Source: an uncultured Phascolarctobacterium sp.
GTDB taxonomy: Bacteria > Bacillota > Negativicutes > Acidaminococcales > Acidaminococcaceae
Direction of reading: 5' to 3'
NCBI GenBank assembly: GCA_949287345.1
Contig: CASEGD010000018.1
Coordinates: 1 to 18,679, forward strand
Length of the DNA: 18,679 nt
Below are positions 7,429 to 14,850 of this stretch, one piece after another; the stretch's first letter is position 1, and each line of letters begins with the position of its first letter. Both the position numbers and the translations under genes were made by a program. The notes below the pieces were generated by a model, which saw only the letters and a list, made by a program, of their open reading frames with translations, did not search any database and was not told where the DNA came from.

Positions 7429-7890
7429 TTAAATGGATTTGGGGCGCATCATCAGCTTGGATAATTTTTTGCCGAAGGTTTTGGCTTTGCGGATGATTTT
7501 GGTGTGCGATTTGCGGCGCGGTTTCATGTCGCTTTCGTTGCCGAAGTCGCCGCGTTCCAGATAGGTGATTTTGGATTTATCGGGGTTGAAATAGTGGCGC
7601 ATGAAGCGTGCCAACCCGTCCGGGTCAGCCTCTTTGAAGCAGGTAAAAATGTCAATCGTGGCAAAGCCCATGTCCGGGTAAACGTGCATGGTGATATGCC
7701 CCTGCTTGCAGTGCGCGAACACGGAATATTCGTCGATACCGTCCTCGTCGTTGACGTATACGCCGCTCGGTTCCATGCCGAAGCGTGCCGCGGCGTCGCT
7801 GAGCATGTGCTCAATGCCGATAACGTCGTCCAAGAGAATATCGCTGCAATTATACATATCAATGGCAATTTGTGTGCCGATGGATTTCAA
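7429..7890 (-). CDS. SpeD-like (AdoMet decarboxylase fold) protein lacking the pyruvoyl serine
   Basis: 153 residues from a TTG start at 7890, chosen because GGGAGGG (7897-7903) lies 6 bases upstream and because the protein then starts K-S-I-G-T-Q-I-A-I-D-M-Y, like class 1B SpeD. A TTG at 7911 would put the ribosome site inside the gene. SpeD makes decarboxylated AdoMet for spermidine after cutting itself at Glu-Ser in E-S-H-L-S-I-H-T-W-P-E to create a pyruvoyl group. Here the aligned segment is K-Q-G-H-I-T-M-H-V-Y-P-D: the serine is Gly64 (codon 7699-7701). The other two catalytic residues are kept (His69 and Cys84 in I-D-I-F-T-C, matching H68/C83 of the Thermotoga enzyme). A Lys/Arg-rich tail follows (about 122-153), absent from normal SpeD of about 120-130 residues. 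No speE is adjacent. Likely not a classic decarboxylase; function unknown. A strong promoter precedes it. Confidence 0.85.
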   Translation of the reverse strand: MKSIGTQIAIDMYNCSDILLDDVIGIEHMLSDAAARFGMEPSGVYVNDEDGIDEYSVFAHCKQGHITMHVYPDMGFATIDIFTCFKEADPDGLARFMRHYFNPDKSKITYLERGDFGNESDMKPRRKSHTKIIRKAKTFGKKLSKLMMRPKSI

Positions 7891-7896
7891 AACGGA

Positions 7897-7903
7897 CCCT
7901 CCC
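7897..7903 (-). promoter_or_regulatory. Ribosome binding site deciding the SpeD-like start
   Basis: GGGAGGG on the minus strand, 6 bases before the TTG at 7888-7890. It rules out the longer TTG start at 7911, for which this site would be coding sequence. Confidence 0.8.
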
Positions 7904-7928
7904 AAAATCAATAAAACGTATTTAATTA

Positions 7929-7957
7929 ATTATAGCCAATTTCCGGGGCATTGTCAA
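7929..7957 (-). promoter_or_regulatory. Consensus sigma-70-type promoter of the SpeD-like gene
   Basis: On the minus strand, TTGACA (7952-7957), a 17-bp spacer and TATAAT (7929-7934): a perfect match to the housekeeping consensus. The start codon lies about 30 bases after the expected transcription start. This is the best promoter visible in the window. Confidence 0.88.
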
Positions 7958-8001
7958 AAAATATCGCGCCGGGCGCGGTTTATAAACGGCGCAAAACATG
8001 C

Positions 8002-8007
8002 TATAAT
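8002..8007 (+). promoter_or_regulatory. Putative -10 element for recD2
   Basis: TATAAT 35 bases before the recD2 start. A good -35 hexamer at the right distance is not evident (TTTATA at 7979-7984, 17-bp spacer, is weak), so only the -10 element is credible. Confidence 0.5.
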
Positions 8008-8041
8008 AAACTGAACATTTGTTTTGCACGGCGGTGAGCAT

Positions 8042-10249
8042 GTGGAAGAATTACAGGGAACACTGGAAAATGTAATATACCAGAGCGACGACGGCGGTTT
8101 TTGCGTGCTGCGCGTTAAAACAGCGGCGGGGCTGGTGACGGTTACTTATAAAGGCATGGCGCCCTACATGGGCGAAAACATTGTGCTGACTGGCGACTGG
8201 TGCGAGCACGCGCGTTTTGGGCGGCAGTTTAAGGCTGAAAGCCTGCGCGTTGTAAAGCCCAGCACGACGGACGGCATTGAACGCTTTTTGGCAAGCGGTG
8301 CGGTGAAGGGCATTGGGCGCACGATGGCGGCGCGCATTGTGGAGCATTTTGGCAGCCGCACGCTGAGCATTATGGAAAGCGAGCCGGAACGCCTGACCGA
8401 AGTGGCGGGCATCGGCCGCAAAAAGGCGGAAAGCATTGCCGCTTCTTATGCGGAGCTGAGCGAAATGCGCGAGCTGATGCTGTTTTTGGAGCAGCACGGC
8501 GTCAGCGCCAACTATGCGCCCAAACTGGCGGCGCGTTACGGCGGCACGGCACTTACGCGCGTGCAGGAAAACCCTTACGCTTTAGCGAGCGAGGTAACGG
8601 GCATAGGCTTCCGCACGGCGGATAAAATTGCCATGGCGCTTGGGTGCAGCCGCAGCGACAGGCGGCGCATTGAAGCGGGGCTGGTTTACGCGCTGAACAT
8701 GGCGGGGGCGGCAGGGCATACCTGCGTGCCGGAAGAGCTTTTGGCGCAGGAAACCGTGAAGCTTTTGCAGATAGAACCGGCGGCGGTGAAGGAGCTGTTT
8801 AAGGAACTGATTGACGAGGACCGCCTGCGCACGGAAGAAGTGGGCGGCCTGCGGCTGATTTACCCGGAATATCTGTATCAGGCGGAAACGCAGGTTGCCA
8901 AACGACTGCTGGCGTTAAAGGATGCGCCGGGCAAAATCCGCAGCGTCGATGTGGAAAAAATAATAGCCGATTGGGAACGCGAAGCAGGCATCCAACTTGC
9001 AGAGGCGCAGAAGGATGCCATCCACGCTTCGCTTAAATACGGCGTGTTTGTACTGACCGGCGGACCGGGCACAGGTAAAACCACCGTAACCAAAGGCATT
9101 TTGACGGTGCTGGAAAAAGCAGGCTGCCGCATTTTGCTGGCAGCGCCAACGGGCAGGGCGGCAAAACGCCTTGCGGAATCCAGCGGGCACCCGGCGCTGA
9201 CGGTGCACCGCCTTTTGGAATACCAGCCGGACGGCAGCGGCTTTAACTTCGGCAAAAACGACAGCGACCCGCTCGACGCCGAAGCAATCATTATCGACGA
9301 AGCTTCGATGCTTGATATAACTTTAATGTACCATCTGATGAAGGCAGTGCCCGGCGGCTGCCGTTTGATTTTCGTCGGCGACGTGGACCAGCTTCCTTCC
9401 GTCGGGCCGGGCTCGGTTTTGAAGGATATCATCCGCAGCAAAAAAATGCCCGTCGTAAGGCTGGAAAACGTCTTTCGCCAGGCGGAGGTAAGCCCCATTG
9501 TGCGCAACGCCCACCGCATTAACCACGGGCAGATGCCGGAGTTTGCCCCGCACAGCGACTTTGAATTTATCGGCTTCGACAACGAATTTATGGCGGCGGA
9601 TTACGTGGCGCAGCTGTACGCAAATATCGCGGCGGAACATGGGCTGCAATACGTACAGGTGCTTTCGCCCATGCACAAAAACCCCTGCGGCGTGCAAAAT
9701 TTAAACAAGGTTTTGCAGCAGCATTTAAACCCTCCCGCGGCGGATAAGGGCGAACTTGTGCTGCCCGGCGGCTCGGTGCTGCGCGAAGGCGACAAGGTTA
9801 TGCAGATACGCAACAACTACGAAAAAGAAGTGTTTAACGGCGACATCGGGCGCATTGTGCGCATCGACGGCGGCAACGTGACGGTTGCGTATGAGGACAG
9901 CGGCAAGCCGGTGTTCACATCGTTTGAGCAGGAATATGAATACGCGGGCATCGGCGGCAACAAAGTTGTTTACACCGCTGGTGAAACGGACGAGCTGCAA
10001 CTGGCCTACGCTATGAGCGTGCATAAATCGCAGGGCAGCGAATACCCGGTGGTAATACTTTTAATGGTGCCGGGGCATTATATTATGTTACAGCGTAACT
10101 TGTTCTACACCGCAGTGACGAGGGCGCGGCAAAAGGTCGTTATCGTCGGCAGCAAAAAAGCAGTGCAGACGGCGGTGCTTAACGACAAAACGCGCAAACG
10201 CTATTCGCTGCTGGCAGAGCGCTTGCAGGAACAGGCGGATGTATTTTAA
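8042..10249 (+). CDS. recD2: RecD2-type DNA helicase (SF1B, 5'-3')
   Basis: Stand-alone RecD-like helicase of bacteria without a RecBCD partner, acting in DNA repair and replication-fork maintenance in the cytoplasm. The GTG at 8042 is preferred because it gives the usual N-terminus E-E-L-Q-G-T-L-E-N-V-I-Y-Q and follows GGCGGTG; a TTG at 8024 has no ribosome site. That gives 735 residues, normal for RecD2. Domains: N-terminal OB-like region, helix-hairpin-helix repeats (G-A-V-K-G-I-G and V-A-G-I-G at about residues 80-145), then the two RecA-like domains. Seen motifs: Walker A G-G-P-G-T-G-K-T-T (340-348, Lys346), Walker B I-I-I-D-E-A-S-M-L-D (Asp419, Glu420), G-D-V-D-Q-L-P-S-V-G-P-G, and motif V/VI V-H-K-S-Q-G-S-E (660-667) with A-V-T-R-A-R. 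comF follows after 17 bp. No defect seen. Confidence 0.95.
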   Translation: MEELQGTLENVIYQSDDGGFCVLRVKTAAGLVTVTYKGMAPYMGENIVLTGDWCEHARFGRQFKAESLRVVKPSTTDGIERFLASGAVKGIGRTMAARIVEHFGSRTLSIMESEPERLTEVAGIGRKKAESIAASYAELSEMRELMLFLEQHGVSANYAPKLAARYGGTALTRVQENPYALASEVTGIGFRTADKIAMALGCSRSDRRRIEAGLVYALNMAGAAGHTCVPEELLAQETVKLLQIEPAAVKELFKELIDEDRLRTEEVGGLRLIYPEYLYQAETQVAKRLLALKDAPGKIRSVDVEKIIADWEREAGIQLAEAQKDAIHASLKYGVFVLTGGPGTGKTTVTKGILTVLEKAGCRILLAAPTGRAAKRLAESSGHPALTVHRLLEYQPDGSGFNFGKNDSDPLDAEAIIIDEASMLDITLMYHLMKAVPGGCRLIFVGDVDQLPSVGPGSVLKDIIRSKKMPVVRLENVFRQAEVSPIVRNAHRINHGQMPEFAPHSDFEFIGFDNEFMAADYVAQLYANIAAEHGLQYVQVLSPMHKNPCGVQNLNKVLQQHLNPPAADKGELVLPGGSVLREGDKVMQIRNNYEKEVFNGDIGRIVRIDGGNVTVAYEDSGKPVFTSFEQEYEYAGIGGNKVVYTAGETDELQLAYAMSVHKSQGSEYPVVILLMVPGHYIMLQRNLFYTAVTRARQKVVIVGSKKAVQTAVLNDKTRKRYSLLAERLQEQADVF

Positions 10250-10266
10250 AACAGATTGGTGATAAT

Positions 10267-10923
10267 TTGAATATATTACAAAACTGGTGGCAAACGCTGG
10301 TGAGCGTGTTTTTTACGCAAAGCTGCGCCGTGTGCGGCAGCGAGGTTGAAAGAGGCGTGTTCTGCGCAAAATGCCGAAGCGTAAACCTGCTGCTTGAACC
10401 CATGCCGGGGCTGAAACACTTAGACGGCGCAGTGATGGGCTACAAATATGACGGCGCGTTGAAAGATATGCTGCACAAGCTGAAATTTGAAGGCGAGCGC
10501 AAATTTTTGCAGCCGCTGGAAGAAGAAGCAGCGTTTATGGCACGGGCTTACGACGGCAGAAAGTTTGACATGGTTGTTTCCGTGCCGACTGACGCACAGC
10601 GGCGCAGAGAGCGTGGCTATGATATACCGGAAGCCGTGTTTAAAACAGCACTGGCGCAGCACGGCGCATGGCAGCCGGATCTGCTGGCACGCGTAAAACC
10701 GACAACACCTCAGTACGGCTTAACGCCGGGAGAGCGCCGCAGCAACGTGCGCGGCTGCTTTAAAGCGGCAGGCGACATCAGCGGCAAAGGCATTTTGCTG
10801 GTTGATGACATTTTAACCACCGGCGCAACGCTGGAAGAAGCCGCCAAAACACTAAAAATCGCCGGTGCCAAAAGCGTCTATGCCTTAACGCTGTGTGGAA
10901 GTTTGGAAAATTTTAGGGAATGA
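10267..10923 (+). CDS. comF: ComF family protein (phosphoribosyltransferase-like)
   Basis: 218 residues with a TTG start preceded by GGTGAT. The N-terminus carries a four-cysteine zinc finger, C-A-V-C (20/23) and C-A-K-C (33/36). The C-terminal half is a type I phosphoribosyltransferase domain with V-P-T-D at about 106-109 and the PRPP loop I-L-L-V-D-D-I-L-T-T-G-A-T (176-188). By family knowledge ComF acts in DNA uptake during natural transformation (Bacillus, Haemophilus), probably helping move single-stranded DNA to the recombination machinery; many bacteria not known to be competent also carry it. It follows recD2 closely and is likely co-transcribed with it. No other competence gene is in the window. 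Confidence 0.92.
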   Translation: MNILQNWWQTLVSVFFTQSCAVCGSEVERGVFCAKCRSVNLLLEPMPGLKHLDGAVMGYKYDGALKDMLHKLKFEGERKFLQPLEEEAAFMARAYDGRKFDMVVSVPTDAQRRRERGYDIPEAVFKTALAQHGAWQPDLLARVKPTTPQYGLTPGERRSNVRGCFKAAGDISGKGILLVDDILTTGATLEEAAKTLKIAGAKSVYALTLCGSLENFRE

Positions 10924-10938
10924 AAATTAAATTTTTGA

Positions 10939-10944
10939 TATAAT
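10939..10944 (+). promoter_or_regulatory. Putative -10 element for the HipA-like gene
   Basis: TATAAT in an AT-rich stretch between comF and the HipA-like gene, 33 bases before its ATG. No convincing -35 hexamer is present. An excellent GGAGGG ribosome site follows at 10963-10968. Confidence 0.5.
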
Positions 10945-10976
10945 TAAATTGTAATTACGAAACGGAGGGTTACAGC

Positions 10977-12128
10977 ATGAATTATAAATTACTCAATAAA
11001 AACCGTCCGCTTGCTGATATAGAATTATCTGACAGCGGGTTTATTGTTGATATCAATAAAATAATTGATGCCGAGGCTTTTCCTGTTGGCGTAATTACAG
11101 ATAATAACCTGAAAAATACAGTAGGAAGGCTTAACAGCTGGTGGCAGGGAAGGGCAATACCTGCCAGCCGCGATGGCTTAAAACAAATTCTTCAGGCTTA
11201 TGATATAGAAACAACAACCAAGCTTTCAGCAAGAAGCCTTGGGTTGAGCCTCTCTGACCAATATTGGATTAAACCTGCCGGAAGTGATATTGAATGGCAG
11301 GACGTAAACTTTTTTACAAATGAGTTTTCAAATGACCTTGGCGATGCTTTTTTCAGCCGTGGTTCATCTAAACCGAATATCAGCCCCATGACGCCGGATG
11401 CCAGCAGCAACGGCTGGTTAAAAAAGAAATGGACGATTATTGATGGAGAAAGATACCTTGCTAAAGCAGGTTCTGTTCCATTACTTCAACAACCATATAA
11501 TGAAGTTGCGGCATCTCAAATTATGCAATTGCTTGGCATAGAGCATGTTGAATACAGGCTGGTTATTGAAGAAGACAGGCCGCTTTGTTTGTGCAAAAAT
11601 TTTGTTGATACAGAAACTGAATTTGTACCGGCAAATTTAATCAGAAACATATTGCCAAAATCTAAAAATGATAATGAATATACGCATTTTCTTAAATGCG
11701 CAGAAAAGCTGCAAATTTTCAATGCCAAAGAGTACCTTAACAGCTTAATGACAATAGATTTTTTAATAGAAAATACTGACCGTCATTATGGTAATTTCGG
11801 TTTTATCCGCAATGTAAATACTTTAAAATTTGTAGGAGCTGCGCCGGTGTTTGACAGCGGCACCAGTCTTTGGTGTGAAGCGCTTAACAGCGAGATAGGC
11901 AGCTGGCAAAAAGTAATGCCGTTTAAAGAAACACACAAAGAACAAATCAGGCTTGTTGATAGTTTTGATATCAATCCTAATGAGCTCGGAAAAGTTTATG
12001 AAATAGTAAAAACAGTCTTAAGTTCCAGTCCGTATCTTGATAAAGAACGTGTTGAAAAAGTGACTGTTGCAGTAGAAAACCGGGCACGCGTTTTGGGTAA
12101 TATCATTAATACGAAAAGTCAAAAATAA
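10977..12128 (+). CDS. HipA-like (CtkA-type) serine/threonine kinase, orphan
   Basis: 383 residues with a GGAGGG ribosome site. The C-terminal half has the HipA/CtkA kinase signatures: a Gly-loop region near S-N-G-W-L-K-K-K-W (144-152), a likely ATP-contacting Lys163 in Y-L-A-K-A-G, N-E-V-A-A-S (175-180), the catalytic loop N-T-D268-R-H-Y-G-N273-F-G-F, and the metal-binding D293 in V-F-D-S-G-T-S-L. The N-terminal 100 residues are unassigned. HipA kinases phosphorylate proteins (for E. coli HipA, glutamyl-tRNA synthetase), but no HipB-like antitoxin ORF lies next to it, so a classic toxin-antitoxin role is not supported. Such proteins are often labelled excisionase-like in databases, which the motifs do not support. 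The gene is much more AT-rich than comF upstream, a sign of acquired DNA, and is closed by its own terminator. Confidence 0.72.
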   Translation: MNYKLLNKNRPLADIELSDSGFIVDINKIIDAEAFPVGVITDNNLKNTVGRLNSWWQGRAIPASRDGLKQILQAYDIETTTKLSARSLGLSLSDQYWIKPAGSDIEWQDVNFFTNEFSNDLGDAFFSRGSSKPNISPMTPDASSNGWLKKKWTIIDGERYLAKAGSVPLLQQPYNEVAASQIMQLLGIEHVEYRLVIEEDRPLCLCKNFVDTETEFVPANLIRNILPKSKNDNEYTHFLKCAEKLQIFNAKEYLNSLMTIDFLIENTDRHYGNFGFIRNVNTLKFVGAAPVFDSGTSLWCEALNSEIGSWQKVMPFKETHKEQIRLVDSFDINPNELGKVYEIVKTVLSSSPYLDKERVEKVTVAVENRARVLGNIINTKSQK

Positions 12129-12149
12129 CAGCATAATAAAAGTAAATAA

Positions 12150-12191
12150 AAAATACCATCCTGCCGTATTAGCGGTAAGGATGGTATTTTT
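12150..12191. terminator. Bidirectional terminator between the HipA-like gene and the GtrA gene
   Basis: Inverted repeat TACCATCCT (12154-12162) with AGGATGGTA (12178-12186), extended by CCG/CGG (12164-12166, 12173-12175), flanked by an A-run on the left and a T-run on the right. It serves the plus-strand HipA-like gene and the converging minus-strand glycosylation operon. Confidence 0.85.
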
Positions 12192-12207
12192 GTATATTCT
12201 ATAGAAC

Positions 12208-12585
12208 TTAACTTTTTAAAGCTTTCTTTTTAGCTACGTAATTCCATAATGTAACAATTATAGTCGAAATTATTTTGGCAAACATATAATAAATGCTTAA
12301 CTTTTCTACTAAAAACCACATTGATAGTTGATTAAGCAATAAGCCGCCCAAGCTTGCGTAGATGAATAAAATAAATTGTTTGCGCCCGTTTTTGCTTTTT
12401 GTAAAAACAAACAGCAGGCACAGGATATAGTTTACTATTACTGCAATACTAAAAGCCAATGCGGTAGATAACAGGTAATTTATTTGCAGTTTTTCTGTAA
12501 AGAAAAACAATAAACCATAATCAAGTAAGAAGGTTATAGCACCAACAATGCAAAACTTAATAAACTCTTTCATTTTATTTATCAT
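12208..12585 (-). CDS. GtrA-family membrane protein (putative polyprenyl-phosphate-sugar flippase)
   Basis: 125 residues with four hydrophobic helices (roughly residues 8-27, 35-58, 69-90 and 95-115) and a basic end K-K-K-A-L-K-S, the normal size and shape of GtrA. The opening I-K-F-C-I-V-G-A-I-T-F-L-L-D-Y-G-L-L matches the family signature, in which a conserved aspartate lies in helix 1. GtrA proteins are thought to flip undecaprenyl-phosphate-linked sugars across the inner membrane. The gene overlaps the end of the GT2 gene by 11 bp if the ATG at 12585 is used; the ATG at 12573 is an alternative start without overlap. Last gene of the three-gene minus-strand operon. Confidence 0.88.
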   Translation of the reverse strand: MINKMKEFIKFCIVGAITFLLDYGLLFFFTEKLQINYLLSTALAFSIAVIVNYILCLLFVFTKSKNGRKQFILFIYASLGGLLLNQLSMWFLVEKLSIYYMFAKIISTIIVTLWNYVAKKKALKS

Positions 12586-13519
12586 TGCTTTGAATCATTT
12601 TAATAAGATTCATTTGCAGCTCAAAAAATTGTTTATCTTTCTGGTTTTCGGTATCCAAAATCAATCCGCATACAAAGGATAAGAAAGCTGCAAGCATCAT
12701 TATGCTGGAAACTACCAAAGTAGGCAGCTTTGGTACTAAACCTGTTTTTAAATATTCCGCAAATACCGGAATAAAAAGAGCAAGTGAAAATACAGCCAAA
12801 ACTAAACCGACAGTGCTAAAAAATTTTAACGGTTTGTAATTTTTGTATAAAATAAAAATCGTCATTAAAACTTTAATACCGTCGGTATAGGTGTTTAATT
12901 TACTAAAACTACCCTCCGGTCTGTCCCTGTAACTAACGGGAACAGATTTTAAAAGCAGGTTTTTATCAAGTGCATGGATTGTCATTTCCGTTTCAATTTC
13001 AAATCCTTTGGATAAAACAGGAAATGTTTTGACAAACATAGGCGAAAAAGCTCTGTAACCTGTCATAACATCAACGATAGTATTTTTGTTATTGCCCCAA
13101 AACATATTTATGAATTTGCGGACAAGAACATTACCAAAACCATGGAATGGGCGTTTATTTTCTTCAAAGTATGTAGAGGACAACCTGTCACCTATAACCA
13201 TATCTGCTTTGCCGTTCAAAACCAAATCACACATTTCGCGTGCGTTTTCGGCAGGATAAGTATCATCGCCGTCAATCATTAAATAACAATCTGCGTTTAT
13301 ATCGCGGAACATGGAACGGATTACATTACCTTTACCCTGACGGTATTCATATTTTACTATTGCTCCGGCTTCTGCGGCAATTTTATCGGTATTGTCGGAA
13401 GAATTATTATCATAAACGTAAATATCGGCTTCCGGTAAAGCTGCTTTATAATCTTTAACTACTTTTGCTATGGTTTTACTTTCGTTGTAACAAGGAATAA
13501 GAACTGCTATTTTAGACAT
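12575..13519 (-). CDS. GT2 glycosyltransferase with two C-terminal membrane helices (GtrB/polyprenyl-phosphate type)
   Basis: 314 residues. The N-terminal GT-A domain shows V-L-I-P-C-Y-N-E (6-13), V-Y-D-N-N-S-S-D-N-T (35-44), the metal-binding M-I-D-G-D-D-T-Y-P (81-89), a G-D-R motif at 110-112 and G-F-E-I-E-T-E-M-T-I-H-A (172-183). Two hydrophobic helices (about 234-256 and 266-288) anchor it, as in GtrB and DPM1-like enzymes that load a sugar from a nucleotide donor onto undecaprenyl phosphate at the cytoplasmic face. The sugar cannot be read from the sequence. It overlaps the upstream membrane-protein gene by 13 bp and the downstream GtrA gene by 11 bp, so the three are translationally coupled. 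In the Gtr scheme this enzyme makes the lipid-linked donor, GtrA flips it, and the third protein attaches the sugar. Confidence 0.9.
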   Translation of the reverse strand: MSKIAVLIPCYNESKTIAKVVKDYKAALPEADIYVYDNNSSDNTDKIAAEAGAIVKYEYRQGKGNVIRSMFRDINADCYLMIDGDDTYPAENAREMCDLVLNGKADMVIGDRLSSTYFEENKRPFHGFGNVLVRKFINMFWGNNKNTIVDVMTGYRAFSPMFVKTFPVLSKGFEIETEMTIHALDKNLLLKSVPVSYRDRPEGSFSKLNTYTDGIKVLMTIFILYKNYKPLKFFSTVGLVLAVFSLALFIPVFAEYLKTGLVPKLPTLVVSSIMMLAAFLSFVCGLILDTENQKDKQFFELQMNLIKMIQSNDK

Positions 13520-14748
13520 TTAAATTTTCCTTTCATGGATGACTTAACTTTTTGCCAATCTGTAACGTAATACATTGCGTAACCTAATCCGAATACGGTA
13601 ATTATCTGTGAACGGTAAGTAAACCAAGCGTGAATTTGCGAATGATTTGCTGCCATGAGATACCATAAATATGGCATCAATGAAATCAAAATTATTTTTT
13701 TGATAAAAATTTTATTGATTACAGCTTTACGGAATTTATAAAGTAAAATACCGCATACAATGAAAATTAATGAAAAAATTATAATTTTAGGAGTATGACC
13801 GAATGGTTGTACAAGCATTTTAATGTTATTTCCTAACATTGAGAGTCTATGAACTTCGTATTTTGCGCCGTCACCGGCAACGCGGAATATAACTTGATTA
13901 AATGCCTGCAAGATAATGTTTTGTGAACAAATAATAGTTGCTAAAATCCATTTTGCAGCCCATGTGCCAACATAACCAACAGACCAGAAGATAAAAGAAT
14001 TTATAATAGTTTTATTGGGGATAAGATAGTTATATTTTTGATAATAATGAATTACCAATAAAAGCATTACAATACCGATTGGCAGAATTGGCGTTGTTAA
14101 TAAATCAAGGAAAACAGTTATAGAACCTAAGACAAAAGAAAAAATAAAAAGACGTTCAGTGCTTAAAGTTTTATCGTTAAAATCAAATGCGTTTTGGTTA
14201 CAAAGTAATTTATCGGCAGCCAATATTGCCAGCAGCATTAGCATCATTATATTTGTAAATTGCAGACTTACAGGAACGATAATAAATTTTGCGCACATGA
14301 CAGCGACAAAAAATAACCAACTGGCAATAGAATTGACATTCTTTTTGATTACATTCATTGCTTTAATAAGCAACGCAAACATGATAAAAATGTTTATATA
14401 TCTGATTTCAAAATAATTAAAAGGTAAAAGTAACGGACGTAAAATTACCTGATAACCATGCCAGTATCGGCTGTAACCATTCATAAACATTGCCTGTTCA
14501 AGTGCGTTATCATCAATATTTTTTGGTAAAACTCTTTCCAACATAACTCTGTCAGTAAAATTATCTAATTGGCTTGCAACATTATTATTAAAGAAATATT
14601 TAGGATAATTTGATTCTTTTTTTATTAAAGCTAAACCGTTTTGTGCATGACGTTCAAGCGGTGTTGGTGTTACTAGATAAACTGCCGATAAAGCGACAAC
14701 ATAAAACACAATTAAGCTGATAAAAATTTTTAGAAGTTTTTTATACAT
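13507..14748 (-). CDS. Polytopic membrane protein, candidate GtrC-type transferase
   Basis: 413 residues. There is one N-terminal helix (about 6-26), then a loop of about 90 residues probably facing the periplasm, holding acidic residues (L-D-N-F-T-D-R near 61-67) and the aromatic motif Y-S-R-Y-W-H-G-Y (92-99), then about eight further hydrophobic helices. This layout resembles GT-C fold glycosyltransferases, which use lipid-linked sugars outside the membrane. I do not recognise a named family; the call rests on topology and on being first in an operon with GtrB- and GtrA-like genes, where serotype-converting phages encode the variable GtrC. A GAGGTGG ribosome site precedes the ATG by about 9 bases. 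The gene is strongly AT-rich, another feature shared with horizontally acquired glycan genes. Its upstream region is the palindromic element at 14782-14917. A flippase or polymerase is possible instead. Confidence 0.65.
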   Translation of the reverse strand: MYKKLLKIFISLIVFYVVALSAVYLVTPTPLERHAQNGLALIKKESNYPKYFFNNNVASQLDNFTDRVMLERVLPKNIDDNALEQAMFMNGYSRYWHGYQVILRPLLLPFNYFEIRYINIFIMFALLIKAMNVIKKNVNSIASWLFFVAVMCAKFIIVPVSLQFTNIMMLMLLAILAADKLLCNQNAFDFNDKTLSTERLFIFSFVLGSITVFLDLLTTPILPIGIVMLLLVIHYYQKYNYLIPNKTIINSFIFWSVGYVGTWAAKWILATIICSQNIILQAFNQVIFRVAGDGAKYEVHRLSMLGNNIKMLVQPFGHTPKIIIFSLIFIVCGILLYKFRKAVINKIFIKKIILISLMPYLWYLMAANHSQIHAWFTYRSQIITVFGLGYAMYYVTDWQKVKSSMKGKFKCLK

Positions 14749-14781
14749 TTAGTTAGCCACCTCAACTTAATTTTTTAAATA

Positions 14782-14801
14782 CAAAAAAGTGTACTTTATT
14801 G
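14782..14801 (+). repeat. Left inverted 20-bp site (candidate recombinase crossover site)
   Basis: CAAAAAAGT-GT-ACTTTATTG, an imperfect dyad: the half-sites AAAGT/ACTTT pair around a 2-bp GT core and the outer CAA/TTG also pair. The reverse complement of 14898-14917 matches it at 18 of 20 positions, including 16 consecutive bases. Confidence 0.88.
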
Positions 14802-14822
14802 CGCACTAAATTTTACAGCTTT

Positions 14823-14850
14823 GTTATACCAGTAAGCCCTTGAAAAACAA
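14823..14850 (-). promoter_or_regulatory. Weak promoter-like sequence facing the glycosylation operon
   Basis: On the minus strand, TTGTTT (14845-14850), 16-bp spacer, TATAAC (14823-14828) with the extended -10 bases TGG before it. It is a poorer match than the opposed promoter at 14840-14867 and would drive the GtrC-like gene in the present orientation. Confidence 0.45.

Noticed and set aside
7891..7911. SpeD-like start at TTG 7911
   Set aside because: It would place the GGGAGGG ribosome site inside the coding region and add residues not found in SpeD.
8024..8041. Longer recD2 starting at the TTG 8024
   Set aside because: No ribosome site precedes it; the GTG at 8042 has GGCGGTG upstream and gives the usual RecD2 N-terminus.
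10977..12128. HipBA toxin-antitoxin module
   Set aside because: No short HTH-encoding ORF is present directly upstream or downstream on the same strand; only a lone kinase-like gene is seen.
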